From the NCBI RefSeq assembly GCF_005938745.2, contig NZ_VCBX02000001.1, forward strand, positions 2,638,001-2,702,000: a stretch of DNA of 64,000 nucleotides. Reading direction: 5' to 3'. The position numbers were made by a program, and so were the translations under genes. Under the pieces are notes generated by a model. That model saw only the letters and a program-made list of their open reading frames with translations, did no database searches and was not told where the DNA came from. Below are positions 29,694-37,966 of this stretch, piece by piece (the stretch's first letter is position 1; every line of letters begins with the position of its first letter). This DNA is from Rhodococcus sp. KBS0724. Lineage in GTDB: Bacteria > Actinomycetota > Actinomycetes > Mycobacteriales > Mycobacteriaceae.

Positions 29694-31360
29694 AAAATCA
29701 CTATGACACACTTCCTTCAGCGGACGAAGGAGTGATTGACGTGGGCACCGTGCGACCTCGCATCAGTTTGGTGCGGCTTCTCGAAGACGTGGGAACAACG
29801 GTGCTGAACCCGGTTGTCGGTGATCCTCAGTCGATGGACGAGGTTTCGTCGGTAGTCATTCACGATCCCGACGACGAATCGCCGTCGACATCAGACTCGA
29901 TGGTATTGCTCGTCGGGATCAGCGGCGGTGAACGTATCGCGGAATTCGTCGTCGATCTTGCCGAGCGTGGTGTCAAGGTGGTGGTCGCGCGTGTCGGCAC
30001 TGACCTGAGCACTGTGGACCGGGAGGCCATCGAATCCTCGGGAGCGGTCGTGCTGGCGCTGGCCAGGGGAGTCTCGTGGGTTCAGCTGACAAGCCTGCTC
30101 CATTCGGTGTTGGCAGCGCGCAACGAAGTCGGCCACATACATTCTCGTGGCGGCGGCCCGGCGGGGGATCTGTTTTCGTTCGCCAACGCCGTCAGCGCAC
30201 TCCTGGACGCGCCGATCACGATCGAGGACAGAAGCTCACGGGTCATTGCGTTCTCCGGTCGTCAGGAGGAAGGTGACGGTCCGCGTATCGCGACCGTGCT
30301 GGAGCGGCAGGTCCCTGATCAGTACATTCGAGTACTCGAAGAGGCGGGGGTATTCGACCGGCTCTATCGCAGCGACGAACCGGTGTGGGTGCCGGCGGAG
30401 ACCCTCGGTACCAAGATGGGACGTATCGCAGTGTCCATTCGGGCCGGCGACGAGTTCCTCGGTTCCATGTGGGTGGCACTCACCGCACCGCTGTCGGAAG
30501 ACCGAACGCGCGCGTTGCTCGATTCGACAGGGTTGATCGCGTTGCAGATGTTGCGGCTACGCGGCGGCGCCGACGCCGAGCGGCGACTGCGCGCAGACCT
30601 GATCGCGACACTACTCGACGGCGGGTCCGGTGCGGTCGACGCGATGAATCGTCTCGGCCTCGGGAACGGTCCCGCACTCGTAATGGCCTTGGGCCGAAGG
30701 TCTTTCGAAGTATCCTCGAAACCGGATGACGCCGCCCAGGTTGTGCGGCTGACCGACGCTCTGGCCATGCACCTCGGTGCCGTCCACTCGCAGTCGGCGG
30801 CTGCCCTCGTCAACGGAACCGGCTACGCGGTGCTGTCGGTACGCGGACATTCCCCCGCAGAAGCCGAGCTACAGGCGTTCCGCGTGGCCTCGGATTTCCT
30901 GGACCGCACGGGAGCGTCCGGCGACACGATCATCGGGATCGGCCGCGTGGTGACCAGGCCGGCCCAGTTGAGCCGATCGAAGCGCGACGCCGAACACGCC
31001 CTCGAAGTGTTGTTGGCAGGACGAGCGTCGGGCAGCGTTGCTACTTTCAGCAGCGTCCACGTTGACGCCATTCTGTTGGAGATCGCGTCGGAGGCCGCAG
31101 CCGAAGGATTCTCGGACCTCGGACCCATCGAGGCGATCGCCAGTCACGACGCCGCGCACGCGACCTCGTTCGTCGACACCCTCGACGCGTGGCTCAACGC
31201 ATTCGGTGACGTCGGTGACGCTGCGGCGTCATTGCACGTGCATCCCAACACTTTTCGGTATCGACTCAGCAAGCTGAAGGGTATGGCTGCGCTGGATCTC
31301 GATGATCCGGACGTTCGCTTCCGGTTGATGGTGCATCTTCGTCTGCGCGGACCGCGCTAG
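29690..31360 (+). CDS. PucR-family transcriptional regulator
   Basis: The 556-aa protein ends in the PucR C-terminal helix-turn-helix, with LHVHPNTFRYRLSKLKGM near residue 530, preceded by a GGDEF-like CdaR region (RDAEHALEVLLAGRASGSVATFSSVHVD). The N-terminal half is a probable ligand-sensing part with GAF-like features (APITIEDRSSRVIAFSG). PucR/CdaR proteins usually sense the substrate of a neighbouring catabolic pathway. GTG 29690 overlaps the GNAT stop (GTGA), so the regulator is made with the M20 and GNAT enzymes and probably controls them or the divergent D-aminoacylase unit. A terminator hairpin follows. Confidence 0.85.
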   Translation: MKNHYDTLPSADEGVIDVGTVRPRISLVRLLEDVGTTVLNPVVGDPQSMDEVSSVVIHDPDDESPSTSDSMVLLVGISGGERIAEFVVDLAERGVKVVVARVGTDLSTVDREAIESSGAVVLALARGVSWVQLTSLLHSVLAARNEVGHIHSRGGGPAGDLFSFANAVSALLDAPITIEDRSSRVIAFSGRQEEGDGPRIATVLERQVPDQYIRVLEEAGVFDRLYRSDEPVWVPAETLGTKMGRIAVSIRAGDEFLGSMWVALTAPLSEDRTRALLDSTGLIALQMLRLRGGADAERRLRADLIATLLDGGSGAVDAMNRLGLGNGPALVMALGRRSFEVSSKPDDAAQVVRLTDALAMHLGAVHSQSAAALVNGTGYAVLSVRGHSPAEAELQAFRVASDFLDRTGASGDTIIGIGRVVTRPAQLSRSKRDAEHALEVLLAGRASGSVATFSSVHVDAILLEIASEAAAEGFSDLGPIEAIASHDAAHATSFVDTLDAWLNAFGDVGDAAASLHVHPNTFRYRLSKLKGMAALDLDDPDVRFRLMVHLRLRGPR

Positions 31361-31373
31361 TTTTCAGCCGAAA

Positions 31374-31411
31374 AATGCGGGTCGCGTTGAATTCTCAGCG
31401 CGACCCGCATT
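31374..31411. terminator. Bidirectional terminator between convergent genes
   Basis: AATGCGGGTCGCG pairs perfectly with CGCGACCCGCATT across a 12-base loop, with A-rich sequence on the left and TCTTT on the right. It lies between the PucR gene and the convergent serine hydrolase gene and suits both directions. Confidence 0.85.
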
Positions 31412-31418
31412 CTTTGCA

Positions 31419-32315
31419 TCAGCTGTTGTTACGGAGTGCTTCGACGGCGATACGGCCGACAGTTCCGATCGAGGCGTCGATTTTCGGTGCCCGTTTGGTG
31501 AGTTCGTGCGACTTGGTGAAGACGCCGACGGCGTAACGCTTGCCGTCCGGGTACGACACGACACCGGCTTCGTTTCGTACCAGTCCCAGGGTGCCGGTCT
31601 TGGCGGCGACAGTGACCTCGTCGGGGAAACCGGAAGAAAGGCGGTGCGGCCAGACCTGCTTGCTCATGATCGTTCGGACCTCGTCGCAGGCCGATGCCGG
31701 TCCGGCTTCGTCGCGCCAGATTGCAGCCAGCAACGCGGTGATCTCACGAGGAGTGCTCGAATTGGTGCGGGCCGGATCCATGACGGAAATCGTTCGAAGA
31801 ATTTCGATCTCGGGGTATTCGAGCAAGGTACCTGCGTCGACCCCGAGATCTTCGTAGACCGTCTTGAACAAGCCGCGGCAGTCGCGGACCAGGTTGGTCT
31901 TCTCCAGACCCAGACCGCGCAGCGTCGAAACGATGTTGTCGAGTCCGAGTCGGTGGTAGATGAAGTCGGTGGCGGCGTTGTCGCTGAAGCTCATCATGAG
32001 CAGAGCGAGGTCTCGCCAGCTGGCGGTGACGTCATCGGCACAGCCGCCGACACCGATGCCACCCGAGCGGAACTCGGCGGTCACCGTGGCGTGCTCGGTC
32101 GGATCAAGGGTGCCGGCCGCTACCGCGCGGGCGTATTCGAGGACAACGGGAATCTTGAAAACGGAGGCGAGGATGACACCGTCGTCAGCGCCGTAGCCGA
32201 ACTCCTCGCCGGAATCGATGTCACGTGCGTGCACGAACGCATCGGTCTTCGCTTCGGCCAGAACAGCAGTGATCTCCTGCTGTGCGCTGTCAACGTGGGT
32301 GGCAGTGTCGGTCAT
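31419..32315 (-). CDS. Cytosolic class A beta-lactamase-like serine hydrolase
   Basis: The 298-aa protein has the penicillin-recognising motifs SVFK (Ser51-Lys54), SDN (111-113) and KTG (239-241) in class A spacing. There is no signal peptide, so it should act in the cytoplasm, unlike secreted beta-lactamases. I could not find the ExxLN motif that supplies the deacylating Glu166; the region reads SVMDPARTNSSTPRE. A role as a peptidase, esterase or D-amino-peptide hydrolase is therefore more likely than antibiotic resistance. It is convergent with the PucR gene and lies downstream of the lysR gene on the same strand. Confidence 0.75.
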   Translation of the reverse strand: MTDTATHVDSAQQEITAVLAEAKTDAFVHARDIDSGEEFGYGADDGVILASVFKIPVVLEYARAVAAGTLDPTEHATVTAEFRSGGIGVGGCADDVTASWRDLALLMMSFSDNAATDFIYHRLGLDNIVSTLRGLGLEKTNLVRDCRGLFKTVYEDLGVDAGTLLEYPEIEILRTISVMDPARTNSSTPREITALLAAIWRDEAGPASACDEVRTIMSKQVWPHRLSSGFPDEVTVAAKTGTLGLVRNEAGVVSYPDGKRYAVGVFTKSHELTKRAPKIDASIGTVGRIAVEALRNNS

Positions 32316-32437
32316 TCGAGGGGCCTTTCGTCGGTGTCCGTAGATTTGAGGATAGTGAGCTCGCGAAGTCCGGTCTTGTACGAATCAACGAAGCTTGGCG
32401 CTGAGTTCAGTGGTGATCTACGGACCGAAGTGCTGAT

Positions 32438-33322
32438 CTACGGACTGAAAAGGTCCTCGACTACTTCGAGAAAAAGCCGGAGCGCGAGGTTCGGATTGTC
32501 TTCTCGGAATGCGAGACCGACCGTCAGATACATTGGCGGACCCTCGATCTCGCACATGTGAACTCCGGGAACCCGGTAGGTTGCGGCGCGTCCAGCGGGC
32601 ATTGGCGCTACTCCGACACCGGCCGCTACCGCGTGCAGTACCTGCTCGTCATCGGCCTCGCGGCGGACCACATCCGGACCCCGTGTGGGCCAGAACATCT
32701 CGACGATAGCGTCGTACATGCCGGGACCGTTCGCCCGGGGCCAGAACACCACCCGCTCGTCGGCCAGTTGTGCCAGGTCGACTGCATCGAGTGCGGAGAA
32801 CGGATGCCCGGACGGTACCGCGAGTAGGAGTCGCTCACGATCGAGAATCCGAACCGTCAGCTGCGACTGGTCGACCGGCGGCCTCACCACCGCGATGTCC
32901 ACGGCGCCATCGGTGGCAAGCGCCGTGTTCCGGGTGGTGTAGCCGCGGTGCTCGGTGATCGCGACCCTGGGGTACTTGGCGCGAAATTGGTTGACTGCCA
33001 GTGCAACTGCACCGCCTGCCCAGGACCGTGTGTGGGCGATGCGCAGTTCGCCCTCGGACCCGAGCGCGGCGGCTCGGATCCGTTCTACGGCTCGGTCAGC
33101 TGATTCGAGTAGGAATTTGGCTTCGCGAACCGCGACGATTCCGGGATCGGTCAAGCTGATTCTGGGCCCTCGTCGATCGAATAGCACTACGCCGATCTCG
33201 CGTTCGAGCACTTTGATCTGCTGGCTCAGCGCAGATTGTGCAACATGGAGCTCAGCGGCCGCGCGTGTGAAGTTCAGGTGGTCGGCGATTGCCACCAGAT
33301 ATCGCGCCCGTTGCAGGTTCAC
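32438..33322 (-). CDS. LysR-family transcriptional regulator
   Basis: This 294-aa protein has an N-terminal winged helix-turn-helix (LNFTRAAAELHVAQSALSQQIKVLE, about residues 14-38) and a LysR substrate-binding domain with the typical RIAHTRSWAG and VRPPVD stretches. GTG 33322 is chosen because the LysR domain begins immediately (NLQRARYLVAIADHLNF). It is divergent from the D-aminoacylase/FAD oxidase/Rid gene set and probably controls that set. A TTCAC-N13-GTGAA site overlaps its start codon, consistent with autoregulation. Confidence 0.88.
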   Translation of the reverse strand: MNLQRARYLVAIADHLNFTRAAAELHVAQSALSQQIKVLEREIGVVLFDRRGPRISLTDPGIVAVREAKFLLESADRAVERIRAAALGSEGELRIAHTRSWAGGAVALAVNQFRAKYPRVAITEHRGYTTRNTALATDGAVDIAVVRPPVDQSQLTVRILDRERLLLAVPSGHPFSALDAVDLAQLADERVVFWPRANGPGMYDAIVEMFWPTRGPDVVRREADDEQVLHAVAAGVGVAPMPAGRAATYRVPGVHMCEIEGPPMYLTVGLAFREDNPNLALRLFLEVVEDLFSP

Positions 33323-33340
33323 GCTGTAACTATAAGTGAA
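33318..33340. promoter_or_regulatory. Candidate LysR operator
   Basis: TTCAC and GTGAA flank a 13-base A/T-rich spacer, resembling a LysR-type T-N11-A site. It covers the lysR start codon and lies about 180 bp upstream of the divergent amidohydrolase gene. Confidence 0.4.
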
Positions 33341-33516
33341 GGTGATCGAATAAGCGGGAATGTGACTTGGACTTTCGTGTGTGCGCTGAGGCATGCTCGG
33401 TGCTGATCGGCCCGCTGTCGAAATTGGATGGGTCGAATCCCTCGCGGACCCCACCTGGCAGAAGACTCCCACGTGTACCTGCTGATCACGGTCATCGAAT
33501 CACGTTAGGAAACAGC

Positions 33517-35064
33517 ATGGACTACGACTTCACGATTACCGGGGGAACGGTCATCGACGGAACCGGATCACCACGACGAACGGCGGATGTGGCCATCGTG
33601 GGAGATCGGATCGCGGCGATCGGTCCGGGTCCGTTCTCCGCCGCCGAGACCATCGACGCGACCGGGTGCATTGTGACTCCCGGCTTCATCGACCTGCACT
33701 CGCACGCCGACTTCACTCTTCTCGGCCACCCCGGCGCCGAAACTCAACTGGCACAGGGCGTCACGACGCTCGTGACCGGAAATTGCGGGCTGTCGCCGTT
33801 CCCGGTGCCCGCCGCCGGGCAGGCAGAGGCTGCGTGGTCCGACGCCCGCGGGTTCGGTGCCGCGGTCACCGCCGCACGCCCAGCTGTCAACGTGGGCTTG
33901 CAGCTAGGGCACAACACGCTGCGGGTTGCGGTGATCGGTGACGAGGATCGGCCTCCGACGGCGGCCGAACTCGAGCAGATGTGCGCGATCATTTCCGAAT
34001 CTGCGAGCGCGCCCGGCGTCGTCGGCTTCTCGACCGGCCTCATCTATATCCCCGGCCTTTTTGCCGAGTCCGACGAATTGCGCACTCTGGTGGCAGTCGC
34101 CGCGACCGCGGGATTGTTGTACTCGACGCACATGCGCAACGAAACGTCTGAATTGGCGGCTGCAGTCGAGGAAGCCATCGAGACCGCGGAGCGAGTCGGC
34201 GCCCGCTTGCAGATTTCGCATCTGAAGGCAATGGGACCGGAGAACTGGGGGTCAGTCCACCGCGCTCTGGAACTGATCGATCAAGCCCGGATACGCGGAG
34301 TGGACGTCACCGCAGATGTGTACCCGTACACCGCGTCGAGCACGGAACTGTCCTCGAGGCTGGCGAGATGGGCAGTCGACGGTGGCGTCTCGGCGCTGCT
34401 GGAACGGCTTGCGGACCCGGAGACCCGGATACGTATCGCAGACGAGTTGAGGTCGAGATTCGGCCGGGATATCGACCCGGCCGGCGTCGTGATCGCGGCT
34501 CTGTCCGGCGGCGAGTTCCACCGTTACATCGGGCACTCACTCTCCGAGATCGGCGCGGACCGGGGCACCGACGCCGCCGACGCGGCCCTTGATGTACTTG
34601 CTGCACATCAGGGTTCGGTGAGCATCGTGAATCACGCGATGAGTGAGGACGACATGCGGTCGGTGCTGACGCATCCGCAGGTATCCGTCGCCAGCGATGG
34701 CGCGATGCTCGCCCCGGACGGTCCCGGTCGCCCGCATCCACGCAGCTTCGGTACCTTCGCCCGAGTGCTCGGCCGGTATGTCCGCGACGAGCGCACTCTG
34801 ACGTTCGAGGACGCTGTCCGGAAAATGACCTCGCTACCGGCATCTCGAATCGGTGTGACCGACCGCGGTATTCTCGCGCCTTCCGCGGCCGCGGACGTGG
34901 TGGTCCTCGACCCCGACACAATCGAGGACACTTCGACCTTCGATGCACCCTGGCAGCTCGCCCGCGGTGTACGCGGCGTGTTCGTGAACGGAATACCCAC
35001 TGTGATCGGCGGAGACTTCACCGGCCGCCGCGGCGGGCGTCTCCTGGAGAGGAACACAGCGTGA
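33517..35064 (+). CDS. D-aminoacylase (N-acyl-D-amino-acid deacylase)
   Basis: The 515-aa enzyme has the full D-aminoacylase set: GFIDLHSHADF (HxH), TGNCGLSPFP (the Cys ligand loop), LQISHLKAMG, the VYPYTASST stretch and SDGAMLAPDG (catalytic Asp). It should release free D-amino acids from N-acyl forms in the cytoplasm. ATG 33517 is set by TTAGGA eight bases upstream. It heads an operon with a GlcD-type flavoprotein and a Rid-family protein through GTGA and ATGA overlaps. The divergent lysR gene is the likely regulator. The other amidohydrolase in the window (24990-26465) lacks the Cys loop. Confidence 0.88.
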   Translation: MDYDFTITGGTVIDGTGSPRRTADVAIVGDRIAAIGPGPFSAAETIDATGCIVTPGFIDLHSHADFTLLGHPGAETQLAQGVTTLVTGNCGLSPFPVPAAGQAEAAWSDARGFGAAVTAARPAVNVGLQLGHNTLRVAVIGDEDRPPTAAELEQMCAIISESASAPGVVGFSTGLIYIPGLFAESDELRTLVAVAATAGLLYSTHMRNETSELAAAVEEAIETAERVGARLQISHLKAMGPENWGSVHRALELIDQARIRGVDVTADVYPYTASSTELSSRLARWAVDGGVSALLERLADPETRIRIADELRSRFGRDIDPAGVVIAALSGGEFHRYIGHSLSEIGADRGTDAADAALDVLAAHQGSVSIVNHAMSEDDMRSVLTHPQVSVASDGAMLAPDGPGRPHPRSFGTFARVLGRYVRDERTLTFEDAVRKMTSLPASRIGVTDRGILAPSAAADVVVLDPDTIEDTSTFDAPWQLARGVRGVFVNGIPTVIGGDFTGRRGGRLLERNTA

Positions 35065-36488
35065 GCACATCGACTACGACGCTCGTCGACGAACTCGCTC
35101 GCATCGTCGGATCGGCCCACGTCTTGACAGATCGCGACACGGTCGCGGGCTATGTCACCGACTGGACAGGGCACTGGCACGGCGCCACCGCCGCGGTGGT
35201 CAGGCCCGCTGATACCGGGCAGGTCTCGGCGGTACTCGCCTGTTGTCACCGCGCCGGCGTTGCCGTGGTGCCGCAGGGCGGCAACACCGGGCTTGTCGGT
35301 GGGTCGGTTCCGATGCGAGGTGAGGTGGTGCTCAGCACGACCCGTCTCGCTGCGATCGAGGAAATCGACGAGGTCGGTCGTACGCTGGCCGCCGGCGCAG
35401 GCGTCACCGTCGCGCGGGCGCAGCAGGCCGTCCGCGAACACGGGTTGGATCTCGGTGTCGATCTGGCCTCGCGTGATACCGCGACGCTCGGTGGGATTGT
35501 CTCCACCAACGCGGGCGGGGTGCGAATGATCAAGTACGGCAACACTCGATCACGGCTTCTCGGCGTCGAAGCGGTTCTCTCCGACGGCCGGGTGCTCACC
35601 AGATGGAAGGCCTTGACCAAGGACAATGTCGGCTATGATCTGCCGGGTCTGCTGACCGGCGCCGAGGGCACGCTCGCTGTTGTCACCCGTGTCCTGATGC
35701 GTCTGGTAGTTCCGGCCGCTGCGACTCAGGTCGTGATGATCGGGGTCGACTCGGTAGGGGCCGGTCTGGAGCTGATCCACAGGCTCGAGCGCGCGGGACT
35801 CACTCTCGAAGCTGCCGAGTTGATGACTCGCGCAGGTATCGGTCTCGTCCGGAAGCATCGGCAGTTGCGGCCGCCGCTCGACGCGGATGCGCCGTTCTAC
35901 GTCCTCGTCGAGGTGTCCGGATCGGCGGGGGCGCAGTCGCTCCTGCTCGGCGTGCTCGCCGAAGCCGACGGCATGGTGCGCGACGCCGTCGTCGAGACTG
36001 GGCCGGCAACAAAGCTCTGGCAGTACCGTGAGAATCACACCGAATCGGTCAGTGCCGAATCATCCACCCCACCAGTGAAATTGGATATTTCGACCCCGCT
36101 GCGAGAAATCGAACCCTTCCTCGGGACCTTGACCGCAGGGCTTGCCGTCTCTTTTCCCAGTGTCTACCCGATTTGTTTCGGGCACATCGCCGATGGCAAC
36201 ATCCATGTCAATCTGCTCGACGTAGCGGACCACCAACGAGATGCCGTTACCGACTTCGTGCTTCGCTTGGTTACCCGACACGACGGCAGCATCAGTGCCG
36301 AACACGGAGTGGGCCGCGCGAAGGCTCCCTGGATCACACTCGGGCGAAGCGACGTGGACCTCGACCTCATGGCCTCGATCCGCACCGCGCTGGATCCGGC
36401 AGGCCTGCTCAACCCGCACATCCTCTCGGGATCATCTGACTCCGAGGGTAATTCAGCGATACAGCTCGAACGAGAGGTTGCCCGATGA
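35061..36488 (+). CDS. GlcD-type FAD-linked oxidase (D-2-hydroxyacid dehydrogenase family)
   Basis: The 475-aa flavoprotein has a vanillyl-alcohol-oxidase-type FAD domain with VVPQGGNTGLVGGSVPM and DTATLGGIVSTNAGGVRM. Its C-terminal domain ends in CFGHIADGNIHVN and ISAEHGVGRAKAPW, whose His residues are typical of D-lactate and D-2-hydroxyglutarate dehydrogenases. The product is a 2-keto acid. Its GTG overlaps the D-aminoacylase stop. In this setting it may oxidise a D-2-hydroxy acid derived from a D-amino acid; direct oxidation of D-amino acids is less usual for the family. Confidence 0.85.
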   Translation: MSTSTTTLVDELARIVGSAHVLTDRDTVAGYVTDWTGHWHGATAAVVRPADTGQVSAVLACCHRAGVAVVPQGGNTGLVGGSVPMRGEVVLSTTRLAAIEEIDEVGRTLAAGAGVTVARAQQAVREHGLDLGVDLASRDTATLGGIVSTNAGGVRMIKYGNTRSRLLGVEAVLSDGRVLTRWKALTKDNVGYDLPGLLTGAEGTLAVVTRVLMRLVVPAAATQVVMIGVDSVGAGLELIHRLERAGLTLEAAELMTRAGIGLVRKHRQLRPPLDADAPFYVLVEVSGSAGAQSLLLGVLAEADGMVRDAVVETGPATKLWQYRENHTESVSAESSTPPVKLDISTPLREIEPFLGTLTAGLAVSFPSVYPICFGHIADGNIHVNLLDVADHQRDAVTDFVLRLVTRHDGSISAEHGVGRAKAPWITLGRSDVDLDLMASIRTALDPAGLLNPHILSGSSDSEGNSAIQLEREVAR

Positions 36489-36967
36489 CTGGCACAACGA
36501 CCTGGACCGACCGCATGCGGGATCTCCGCCTGACACTGCCACCGGTTGCGACACCGGCCGGCGCCTACGTGCCGGCTGTGCGCAGCGGGACCCTGGTTTA
36601 TACGTCAGGGCAGTTGCCACTGGTAGGCGGCGTCAGCACCTGTACCGGCAAGGTGGGCGAGGACGTTTCGGTCGACGACGCCGTCGCGGCTGCGCGGTTG
36701 TGCGCACTCAACGGGCTTGCCGCGGTCGACATGCTCGTCGGCCTCGATCGCGTCGTCCGGGTAGTCAAGATCGTCGGCTTTGTCGCGTCCGGTCGTGGGT
36801 TCACCCTGCAACCGCAGGTCATCAACGGCGCCTCTGACCTGCTCAACGAAGTTTTCGGTGAGGCCGGTCGGCACGCACGCTCCGCGGTCGGGCTGGCCGA
36901 ACTGCCCCGTGGTTGCGCCGTCGAGGTCGAATTCGTCTTCGAAATCGACGTCGACGGACTCTCGTAG
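36485..36967 (+). CDS. Rid-family (YjgF/RutC-like) protein
   Basis: This 160-aa protein belongs to the Rid family of imine/enamine deaminases. It shows YTSGQLPLVGG in the first strand region and the terminal block ARSAVGLAELPRGCAVEVEF, which holds the conserved Arg and Glu. It is longer than RidA (about 128 aa) and fits the ~150-aa Rid subgroup. Its ATG overlaps the flavoprotein stop (ATGA). Rid proteins remove reactive imines made by PLP dehydratases or flavin oxidases, which suits a pathway degrading D-amino acids. Confidence 0.88.
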   Translation: MTGTTTWTDRMRDLRLTLPPVATPAGAYVPAVRSGTLVYTSGQLPLVGGVSTCTGKVGEDVSVDDAVAAARLCALNGLAAVDMLVGLDRVVRVVKIVGFVASGRGFTLQPQVINGASDLLNEVFGEAGRHARSAVGLAELPRGCAVEVEFVFEIDVDGLS

Positions 36968-37060
36968 CTGCATGCACGAGCACCCGCTGGTGCGTAGCGA
37001 CGAGATTGTAGGAAGGTGGCGTAATCTCCGAGTGAGCGTGCAACAAGAGGGGGATCTCCG

Positions 37061-37744
37061 ATGACGAAGCGAATCCTGAACGTGGTCACCAATGTCGGAC
37101 ACTACGATGATCCGTCACACGAGACCGGATTGTGGCTCTCCGAACTCACCCACGCCTGGCAGGTTTTCGAAGACCACGGCTTCGAGCAGACACTCGTCAG
37201 CCCTCGCGGTGGGGAAGTGCCCTTGGAGCCGCGATCTCTGAAATTTCCCAACTACGACAAGACCGCAAAAGCCTGGCGAGCGGACCCGGCGCGAATGGCT
37301 CTCCTCGAGACCACCGCCAGCCCGGATCAGATCGACTCGGCGCACTACGACGCCATCTTCTTCACCGGCGGTCACGCCGTGATGTACGACTTCCCCGACA
37401 GCGACGGCCTGCAGCGCGTCACCCGAGAAATCTTCGAGCGCGGAGGAATCGTCGCCTCTGTATGTCACGGCTACTGCGGACTCCTCAACACCACCCTCTC
37501 CGACGGCACGTACCTCGTAGCCGGACGACGTGTCACCGGATTTGCATGGCTCGAGGAAGTCCTCGCCCGGGTCGACAAGCTCGTCCCCTATAACGCCGAA
37601 GAAGAAATGAAGAAGCGTGGCGCACTGTACGAGAAGGCCCGATTGCCCTTCGTTTCCTACGCCGTCATCGACGGTAACCTCGTCACGGGCCAGAATCCGG
37701 GATCAGCAAAAGAGACGGCTCACAAAGTTGCAGGCCTTCTGTAA
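37061..37744 (+). CDS. DJ-1/PfpI-family protein (Hsp31-like)
   Basis: The 227-aa protein has the nucleophile elbow SVCHGYCGLLN with the conserved Cys, the HYDAIFFTGGHAVMYD motif, and a C-terminal VIDGNLVTGQNPGSA segment. These place it in the DJ-1/PfpI superfamily of glyoxalase III, deglycase and chaperone-like proteins. ATG 37061 follows GAGGGGGA. It lies about 90 bp after the Rid gene and may be co-transcribed. A protective role against reactive aldehydes would fit, but the sequence does not fix the activity. Confidence 0.8.
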   Translation: MTKRILNVVTNVGHYDDPSHETGLWLSELTHAWQVFEDHGFEQTLVSPRGGEVPLEPRSLKFPNYDKTAKAWRADPARMALLETTASPDQIDSAHYDAIFFTGGHAVMYDFPDSDGLQRVTREIFERGGIVASVCHGYCGLLNTTLSDGTYLVAGRRVTGFAWLEEVLARVDKLVPYNAEEEMKKRGALYEKARLPFVSYAVIDGNLVTGQNPGSAKETAHKVAGLL

Positions 37745-37966
37745 CCTCTTGTATTCCACAATCGTTCGAGTGTCGCTTTCCTGAGGTCGGGCTCGTCGAA
37801 TCGCACCATTTTCGGGTGCAAGTTCGGTGCAATCGACCAGGACGTGACTGCAACGAGGCTGAGATCATGGACTGATGGTTTTTCCGGACAGATTTTGTGA
37901 GACGTCCTGCGCCACAAAGTGGATCGCATCCACGCCATTGACTTCACGATCGAAGGAGTTCGACCA

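Noticed and set aside
31419..32315. Antibiotic-resistance beta-lactamase
   Set aside because: No signal peptide and no visible Glu166 motif. The gene sits among D-amino acid genes, so I do not call it a resistance gene.
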